Of a stretch of DNA of 11,878 nt, positions 7,122 through 11,878 are shown piece by piece. The notes below the pieces were generated by a model. It ran no database searches, was not told the DNA's origin, and saw only the letters and a program-made list of their open reading frames with translations. Position 1 is the first letter of the stretch. Every line of letters begins with the position of its first letter. A program made the position numbers and the translations under genes. Origin of the DNA: MKRK01 sp001896915 (GTDB lineage Bacteria > Bacillota > Clostridia > Oscillospirales > Acutalibacteraceae); assembly GCA_937973935.1 (NCBI GenBank), contig CALJJF010000249.1:1-11878 (forward strand), read 5' to 3'.

Positions 7122-8252
7122 ATGGTATTGTTCAAAAGACTAACCGCTGTTTTTTTGGTATTGATTATGGTATTTTCCCTCTCCGCCTGCCACACAAAGG
7201 ATGAATCCGCTTTGATTTTCGGTAAAACAGATGCAAAGAAGGGAACAGCCGGCAGAATTGATATCCGTTCTGCTTTATACAGCTTCTTCATCATCCTTGC
7301 CGACAACGAAGGCAAACAAAAGGTCAGCGAGGCCAAACAAGCCGCCAACCAAACCGTTACCGATTATTACAAAGAAAAAATCGATAAAAAGGACTTTTCT
7401 ACCTGGGTAAAAGACAGAGCCGTGGAACTGGCCTCTCAATATGCCGCTGTTCAGCTTCGTTTTGATGAATATAAACTAACGCTGACCAATGAACAACAGA
7501 CCAATGCGAAAAACAACGCCAGCTATACCTATTACAATCAACAAAATGTCGCTCAGCTGCTTACCTTGAACGGTATCTCCTATTCTACCTTTGAGGATTA
7601 TCAAGTCAACAGCGCCAAAAAGCTTGTAATCTTTGATCATTTTTATGCAAAGGGCGGTAAAAAGGAAATTCCGCAAGCCGATCTGAAAAAGGCTCTGGAT
7701 GCCAACTATGTTTTGGCCAACACCTTACAGATTAAATTCTCAAAGGATGACGGAACGTCACTGGACGAAGCGGCAAAGAAAGAAGCAAAAACAAAACTGG
7801 ATGGTTATGCTGCCCGTTTAAAGAAAGGCGAGAGCTTTGAAAAGATTAAAAAGGAATTTGACACCTGGCAAAAAATAACCGAGGATACCTCCAATCAGGA
7901 ATCAAAAGCCAAGGATAAATATGCTACCGTATACGGTTCAAGCAAAACACAGTCCAGCAGTGATTATTTTGATAAAATCAAAAACACTCCTTATGGTACC
8001 CCCACGGTTTTGGATTTCAGCGACTGCTATCTGTTAACCATCCACAAGAACATCCTTGAGGATCCTATTTATCTTACCGACTACACAAGCTCCGTCCAGC
8101 ATTTATTGAAGGACGAGGAATTCAACAAAGAAATCGAAACCTATGCAAAGACCATTAAAGTAAGTAAGAATGATTTCGCCATGGGTGCTTTTACACCAAA
8201 GAAAATTCAGCAGGTTCCCACAACACAAGCGGCTCCCACACTGGCAGAATAA
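7122..8252 (+). CDS. Lipoprotein related to PrsA/SurA foldases, with a degenerate parvulin region
   Basis: The protein has 376 residues and an N-terminal lipoprotein signal: positive start MVLFKR, hydrophobic core, and lipobox L20-S21-A22-C23, so Cys23 would be lipidated and the protein held on the outer face of the membrane. The body is helical and Lys-rich. The overall plan of a helical chaperone region of about 160 residues, then a segment at about 187-246 that reads VLANTLQIKF followed by DGYAARLKKGESFEKIKKEF, follows PrsA/SurA-type peptidyl-prolyl isomerases. However, the usual AxHIL histidine is replaced (ANTLQI), and the rest of the parvulin fold is weak, so it may be a chaperone without isomerase activity (inference). 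AGGAGG (7109-7114) lies 7 nt before the ATG. It is a single-gene unit with its own promoter and a strong terminator. An alternative reading is an uncharacterised SurA-N-type lipoprotein. Confidence 0.72.
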   Translation: MVLFKRLTAVFLVLIMVFSLSACHTKDESALIFGKTDAKKGTAGRIDIRSALYSFFIILADNEGKQKVSEAKQAANQTVTDYYKEKIDKKDFSTWVKDRAVELASQYAAVQLRFDEYKLTLTNEQQTNAKNNASYTYYNQQNVAQLLTLNGISYSTFEDYQVNSAKKLVIFDHFYAKGGKKEIPQADLKKALDANYVLANTLQIKFSKDDGTSLDEAAKKEAKTKLDGYAARLKKGESFEKIKKEFDTWQKITEDTSNQESKAKDKYATVYGSSKTQSSSDYFDKIKNTPYGTPTVLDFSDCYLLTIHKNILEDPIYLTDYTSSVQHLLKDEEFNKEIETYAKTIKVSKNDFAMGAFTPKKIQQVPTTQAAPTLAE

Positions 8253-8260
8253 TCAAAATA

Positions 8261-8299
8261 AAAAACCCCGGGCTTTTATAATTAGCCCGGGGTTTTTTT
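8261..8299. terminator. Strong bidirectional intrinsic terminator between convergent genes
   Basis: A perfect 14-bp stem (AAAAACCCCGGGCT at 8261-8274 with its complement at 8284-8297) closes a 9-nt loop. On the plus strand it ends in seven Ts (8293-8299). On the minus strand the flanking AAAATAAAAAA (8255-8265) supplies an equally good T tract. It therefore ends the lipoprotein gene on the plus strand and can also stop transcripts of the M23 gene, whose stop codon lies about 100 nt away on the minus strand. Confidence 0.94.
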
Positions 8300-8400
8300 G
8301 CCCCTTTAGCGAAGTAACATGATTACCTTCCGGGGGCGTGTTGACTGGCCTGTGCTTGATGCCGTCTTTCTGCGTCATTGCAGGTAACCATCAAGTCGGT

Positions 8401-9099
8401 TTATTGCTGAAGCTTTAAGGTATCAACGGGGGAAACAACTTTTCCACTCTTGGTTACATAAAAATGCAGATGGGGTTGTTCCACGCTTTCTGAGGGAATG
8501 GTATCAATGGTCCCGACCACCGTACCGACCTCTACACTTTGTCCCTTTTTCACCGCCGGGGTTTTGTTCAGACCGCAGTAGTATGCCACAATGCCGTTAC
8601 CGTGATCAATCACAACGATGGTTCCCAACAGCGCATCTTCCTTGATGTCTGTCACCTTACCATCCCCTGCGGCTTTCACCTTGGTTCCCTTATCGGCAGC
8701 AATGTCAATTCCGTCGTGCAGCCGCCAGTCGTTATAGGTTTCGGAAAAAATCAACTCATCTTCACTGTACCGCTTGATGATCGTTCCGCTGACAGGCATT
8801 GAGAAAAATCCTGCCACATTATTTTTTGCTTCTGTCGCTTTGACGGTTTTTTTTGTGGTTACATTCTTCTCGGTCTTCTTCGTGGTCTCATAGGGAACGC
8901 CTGTCAGCTCGTTTCCCGCCCCCCGAACCTCTGATGTAATGGTGATCTGCGCATTGTCTTGAATTTTTGTCGGGTTAATCCTGTTAATAGCGGAATATGC
9001 CCCTGCGCCCATTGCCAGCAGGCAGACTACAACAGCGGCATAAAAGCCACCCTGTCTGAATAATTTGTTTTTTTTCTCCTCAAATTTCATAGTACTCAT
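8401..9099 (-). CDS. Membrane-anchored M23 (LytM) endopeptidase-like protein, SpoIIQ-like
   Basis: The protein has 232 residues: a short cytoplasmic N-terminus (MSTMKFEEKKNKLFRQGG), one membrane helix (about 18-36), a Thr/Lys-rich linker (about 50-95), and a C-terminal M23 domain (about 100-230). The zinc site is intact: H128 and D132 in WRLHDGIDIAA, and H210-L-H212 in EQPHLHFYV, with H166 in IDHGNG also conserved. M23 enzymes cut peptide cross-bridges in peptidoglycan. The size, topology and YNDWRLHDGIDIAA block resemble clostridial SpoIIQ, the forespore protein that pairs with SpoIIIAH during engulfment. Clostridial forms keep the zinc ligands, whereas the B. subtilis protein has lost one. 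GGAGG (minus strand, 9109-9113) lies 9 nt before the ATG. SpoIIQ is the best guess; a vegetative cell-wall hydrolase is the alternative. No convincing sporulation promoter was found upstream. Confidence 0.85.
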   Translation of the reverse strand: MSTMKFEEKKNKLFRQGGFYAAVVVCLLAMGAGAYSAINRINPTKIQDNAQITITSEVRGAGNELTGVPYETTKKTEKNVTTKKTVKATEAKNNVAGFFSMPVSGTIIKRYSEDELIFSETYNDWRLHDGIDIAADKGTKVKAAGDGKVTDIKEDALLGTIVVIDHGNGIVAYYCGLNKTPAVKKGQSVEVGTVVGTIDTIPSESVEQPHLHFYVTKSGKVVSPVDTLKLQQ

Positions 9100-9229
9100 T
9101 TACCAGCACCTCCGAAATTAGTGTTGCCGCCGCTGTAAATGTTTATTCAAAAAAAGAAAGTTTTGTCACCAATAAAATATTTTTCATGAAAACGCTCTTT
9201 TGTTTTATTCTGTTCCCGTAATATTATGG

Positions 9230-9259
9230 TTGATTTATTGTATTAAAATGTGATATTAT
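9230..9259 (+). promoter_or_regulatory. Probable promoter of the ABC export operon
   Basis: TTGATT (9230-9235), an 18-nt spacer and TATTAT (9254-9259) with an upstream TGA, giving an extended -10. The start would fall near 9266, followed by a leader of about 80 nt that contains a 9-bp hairpin. Confidence 0.55.
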
Positions 9260-9282
9260 GTAATCCAGCTACCAAAAAGTAA

Positions 9283-9304
9283 CCCATCGGATTCTTCCGA
9301 TGGG
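9283..9304 (+). repeat. Inverted repeat (9-bp hairpin) in the leader of the ABC operon
   Basis: CCCATCGGA (9283-9291) and its perfect complement TCCGATGGG (9296-9304) enclose a TTCT loop. There is no T tract after it on the plus strand, so it is not an ordinary terminator for that direction. On the minus strand it is followed by TTACTTTTT, a weak candidate. It lies between the predicted promoter and the ribosome binding site of the ATPase gene and could be an operator or an RNA structure. Confidence 0.6.
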
Positions 9305-9345
9305 CTAATCTGCCGAGAAAGTATTTACAGAAGGGAGGCAGCAGT

Positions 9346-10320
9346 ATGATCGAGCTGAAGCATATCAGCAAAACCTTTCGAACCACCAGAAGAAACAAAG
9401 GGTTTCGGGAGGCGGCAAAGGCCTTGTTTCACAGGGAATATACCTACATTCATGCTCTGGATGATGTTTCCTTTTCAGTAAGTGACGGCGAAATGGTGGG
9501 TTACATCGGTCCAAACGGAGCCGGAAAAAGCAGTACCATTAAAATCATGAGCGGTATCCTCACTCCGGATGGCGGAGAATGCATCATCAACGGCAGGACG
9601 CCATGGAAAGACCGCATCGGTCATGTCAGAGATATCGGTGTCGTGTTTGGCCAGCGCAGCCAGCTATGGTGGGATGTGCCGGTTGTGGATTCCTTTGATT
9701 TGATCAAGGATATTTACAATGTGGAGAAAAAAGCCTATCAAAAGACCCTGGGTGATCTGACGGAGCTGTTACATCTGGGCGAAATCATCAAGACGCCTGC
9801 AAGGCATTTGAGTCTGGGGCAGCGCATGCGCTGTGAAATAGCGGCTTCTCTGTTACATAATCCTAAAATACTCTTTCTGGACGAACCCACCATCGGGTTG
9901 GATGCTGTTTCAAAAATTGCCGTCCGGGACTTTATCAAAGCAATCAATCAGGAGAGACAAACAACGGTGATTCTCACCACTCACGATATGCAGGATATCG
10001 AAGCACTGACCGAACGTATTTTATTGATTGGAAACGGTAAAATCTTATTGGACGGTGCGTTGACGGAGCTGAAAAAACGTAGCAGCCGGTTGAAAACCTT
10101 AACTGTGGATTACAGCGGACCTCCCGTAGATTTGGCGAAGGGTATGGAGCTGTCAAAAAATTTGAACGGACATATGGAGCTTGTGATCGATACGGAGGTT
10201 TTGTCTGTTTCTGTCGCCATCAATCATCTGACGAAACAGCTTGAGATCCATGATATTTCCGTCACAGGCGCAACGGTCGAAGAAATGGTGGTTGCTTTAT
10301 ACAAAGAGTTTGCCATTTAA
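9346..10320 (+). CDS. ABC transporter ATP-binding protein (COG4586-like, ABC-2 export type)
   Basis: This is the cytoplasmic ATPase of an ABC-2 type exporter, 324 residues long. Visible motifs are Walker A GPNGAGKSST (55-64), the Q-loop in VVFGQRSQLWWD (Q103), the signature LSLGQRM (155-161), Walker B ILFLDE (175-180), the D-loop around GLD, and the H-loop H213 in TTHDMQDIE. The pattern VFGQRSQLWWDVPV together with LSLGQRMRCEIAASLLHNPK is typical of the COG4586 group, which works with paired COG4587 and COG3694 permeases. Exactly such genes follow, although the first is frameshifted. The C-terminal 90 residues form the accessory domain common in drug and polysaccharide exporter ATPases. GGGAGG (9333-9338) lies 7 nt before the ATG. 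The substrate cannot be read from the sequence, and calling it a drug or lipid exporter would be a guess. Confidence 0.93.
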   Translation: MIELKHISKTFRTTRRNKGFREAAKALFHREYTYIHALDDVSFSVSDGEMVGYIGPNGAGKSSTIKIMSGILTPDGGECIINGRTPWKDRIGHVRDIGVVFGQRSQLWWDVPVVDSFDLIKDIYNVEKKAYQKTLGDLTELLHLGEIIKTPARHLSLGQRMRCEIAASLLHNPKILFLDEPTIGLDAVSKIAVRDFIKAINQERQTTVILTTHDMQDIEALTERILLIGNGKILLDGALTELKKRSSRLKTLTVDYSGPPVDLAKGMELSKNLNGHMELVIDTEVLSVSVAINHLTKQLEIHDISVTGATVEEMVVALYKEFAI

Positions 10321-10423
10321 TGCTGCGGAAAACAAATGAAAATTTTCGCCGTGAAGCGGTTTTAAGAAATATTTTAATGGTTTTCGTGCGAGATTTCGGC
10401 GTGCATGGGTCAATCCCTTGTCC

Positions 10424-10456
10424 TTGTAAAACTGTCGTATCCCGACGGTTTTACAA
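10424..10456. repeat. Long hairpin in the gap between the ABC ATPase and permease genes
   Basis: TTGTAAAACTGTCG (10424-10437) pairs with 10443-10456 over 14 bp with a single G-T mismatch (G-U in RNA), around a 5-nt loop. No T tract follows in either direction, so it is not a standard terminator. It sits in a 195-bp stretch (10321-10515) with no supported gene, unusual inside an otherwise compact operon. The same gap holds the palindromes GAAAATTTTC (10338-10347) and ACAATTGT (10484-10491). Confidence 0.65.
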
Positions 10457-10515
10457 CGACTTTCGTTCCCTGCACATTCTGTAACAATTGTAGGTTCCAT
10501 GATCGGAGAAAGCAA

Positions 10516-11318
10516 ATGAAAAAATATAAAAGCTTCTTTATCATCCGTTTTTCGGGGGGTCTTCAATATCGTGCCGCTGCTTATGCAGGAATTGCCACCC
10601 AGTATGCATGGGGATTTCTTACCTTGATCATGTTTCATGCCTTTTACGGGCACAATGCTGCCGCTTTTCCTATGCCCTTTGAAGCATTGTCAAGCTATCT
10701 CTGGATGCAGCAGGCTTTTCTTTCATTATTTATGGCTTGGTATTTTGACAACGAAATATTTGATATGATTACAAACGGAAACATTGCCTACGAGCTGTGC
10801 CGTCCCGCGGATTTATATACCATGTGGTTTGTAAAGAACATGGCTGTCAGACTATCCAAAGCAGTTTGCGCTGTCTGCCGATATTAATCATTGCAATCTT
10901 TCTGCCCCCGCCCTTTTCTCTCAGTCCGCCCGCCTCTTTGCCTATGGGTGCTATGTTTCTTCTGTCATTGCTCTTAGGTTTTCTTGTAATGGTCTCCTTC
11001 TCGATGCTGATTTATATTTCATCTTTTTATACCATCTCCCCCTTAGGCATTCGCATTCTTACTACCTCAATGATCGAGTTTTTTTCGGGTGCTCTCATTC
11101 CTCTTCCGTTTTTGCCGGATCAGCTTCGTTTTGCTTTGGGCTTTCTTCCCTTTGCCTCCATTCAAAACACACCCTTTTTGATTTATACCGGATATATGAA
11201 GCAAGCGGAAATTCCGGGAAATATACTGCTTCAATGTTTTTGGCTTTTGTTTTTGATCATGACCGGAAGACGGTTGATGAAGCACGCACTAAAAAGAGTT
11301 GTCGTGCAGGGAGGGTAG
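10516..11318 (+). pseudogene. ABC-2 type permease (COG4587-like), interrupted by a one-base frameshift
   Basis: This is the first membrane subunit of the exporter. The initial frame (10516-10887) encodes 123 residues, from MKKYKSFFIIRFSGGLQYRA through two membrane segments to NGNIAYELCRPADLYTMWFV, then leaves the family pattern and stops. The remainder lies in another frame up to 11318 (LPILIIAIFLPPPFSL onward, about four more membrane segments) and ends in KHALKRVVVQGG, the usual end of this family. Adding one T to the TTT run at 10865-10867 restores SKAVLRCLPILI and a single 267-residue, six-helix permease of normal length. The start ATG has GGAGA (10505-10509) 6 nt upstream. Both parts still look like conserved coding sequence, so the lesion is very recent, a sequencing error in a homopolymer, or a recoding site. 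The next permease starts 4 nt after the stop. Confidence 0.8.
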
Positions 11319-11322
11319 GACA

Positions 11323-11878
11323 ATGAAGCTGTACCTTAAATATGCATCCATGATTCTGCGCTGTCAGATGCAACACAAAGCATCTTTTGTTATGACCTGC
11401 ATCGGTCAGTTTTTGGTTTCCTTCTCGGTCTTTTTGACCATTTACTTTATGTTTTCCCGCTTTAACGATGTTGACGGGTTTTCTTATCACGAGGTTCTAT
11501 TGTGTTTTGCAATCATGTTATCGGCATTTTCACTGGCGGAATGCTTTGTCAGAGGGTTTGACGCTTTTTCCGGCATTATTTCTAACGGTGAGTTTGACCG
11601 TATCATGGTCCGCCCCCGCAATGAGATTCTGCAGGTCCTGTCCTCCCGTATTGAATTTTCCAGAGTCGGCAGGCTTCTGCAGGCGATTGTCGTGTTTGTG
11701 TATGCTGTTCCCAACAGCGGGGTGATTTGGACTCCCGATAAGATCATCACTGTAATTTTCATGATAATCGGCGGTTTTTTTGTGTTTTCCGGGCTGTTTA
11801 TTGTCTATGCTTCCCTTTGCTTCTTCACCATAGAAGGTCTGGAGTTTTTCAACATCCTTACCGACGGTGGCAGAGAGT
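11323..11878 (+). CDS. ABC-2 type permease (COG3694-like), partial at the right edge
   Basis: This is the second membrane subunit of the exporter; 185 codons are visible and the frame stays open to the window end. It begins MKLYLKYASMILRCQMQHKA and shows hydrophobic segments at about 23-45 (FVMTCIGQFLVSFSVFLTIY), 60-75, 110-128 and 140-172. The cytoplasmic loop GEFDRIMVRPRNEILQVL, around residues 90-107, is a family hallmark. GGGAGGG (11309-11315) overlaps the end of the previous permease gene, and the ATG is 4 nt after its stop, so translation of the two is probably coupled. It would form a heterodimeric channel with the upstream permease, powered by the ATPase. Family assignment is by recognition of the pattern and the gene order. 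Confidence 0.88.
   Translation, partial: MKLYLKYASMILRCQMQHKASFVMTCIGQFLVSFSVFLTIYFMFSRFNDVDGFSYHEVLLCFAIMLSAFSLAECFVRGFDAFSGIISNGEFDRIMVRPRNEILQVLSSRIEFSRVGRLLQAIVVFVYAVPNSGVIWTPDKIITVIFMIIGGFFVFSGLFIVYASLCFFTIEGLEFFNILTDGGRE

Noticed and set aside
6983..7204. 73-codon plus-strand frame covering the leader of the PrsA-like gene
   Set aside because: It is out of frame with the lipoprotein gene, lacks a ribosome binding site, and its start overlaps the predicted -10 region.
9114..9260. Sigma-F or sigma-G promoter for the SpoIIQ-like gene
   Set aside because: Minus-strand sequences such as GGTGACAAA and GGGAACAGA approach a sigma-F -10 box, but neither has a matching GYATA box at the right spacing.
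10405..10515. N-terminal extension of the first permease, or a separate small protein
   Set aside because: The 37 extra codons are not membrane-like and run through the hairpin at 10424-10456; the ATG at 10516 fits the family start and has GGAGA upstream.

Overview
The window looks like chromosomal DNA of a low-to-medium-GC, probably spore-forming Firmicute of the class Clostridia. The evidence is strong AGGAGG-type ribosome binding sites on almost every gene, sigma-A promoters with an extended TGGTATAAT -10 box, T-rich intrinsic terminators, a clostridial-type methionyl-tRNA synthetase N-terminus and a SpoIIQ-like M23 protein. No tRNA, rRNA, CRISPR array, insertion sequence or phage gene was seen.

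Layout. (1) 1-137, minus strand: the first 45 codons of methionyl-tRNA synthetase (metG), running off the left edge. (2) 371-3562, plus strand: the branched-chain amino-acid operon ilvB-ilvN-ilvC, driven by a near-consensus promoter that diverges from the metG promoter and closed by a perfect 13-bp terminator. (3) 3721-6821, plus: an ECF-type sigma factor followed 17 nt later by an 852-residue membrane-anchored, extracytoplasmic beta-propeller protein; the pair looks like a sigma / membrane-regulator module and ends at its own terminator. (4) 7122-8252, plus: a lipoprotein related to the PrsA/SurA foldases with a degenerate parvulin region, preceded by a promoter and a foldable 120-nt leader and followed by a strong bidirectional terminator. 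(5) 8401-9099, minus: a membrane-anchored M23 (LytM) endopeptidase-like protein resembling SpoIIQ, convergent with the lipoprotein gene. (6) 9346-11878, plus: an ABC-2 type export operon of the COG4586/COG4587/COG3694 type, made of an ATPase, a first permease broken by a one-base frameshift, and a second permease that continues past the right edge.

How the parts work together. IlvBN makes acetolactate or acetohydroxybutyrate and IlvC reduces and isomerises it, so three subunits cover the first two steps of valine/isoleucine synthesis; ilvD and the leu genes are not in the window. The sigma factor and the propeller protein probably form a surface-sensing regulatory pair. The foldase-like lipoprotein and the M23 protein both act outside the membrane. 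The ABC genes should form one exporter if the frameshift is not real or is tolerated.

Most promising for follow-up: the sigma/beta-propeller pair, the frameshifted permease together with the unexplained 195-bp hairpin-bearing gap before it, the structured leader of the foldase-like gene, and the unusual cofactor loop of IlvC.
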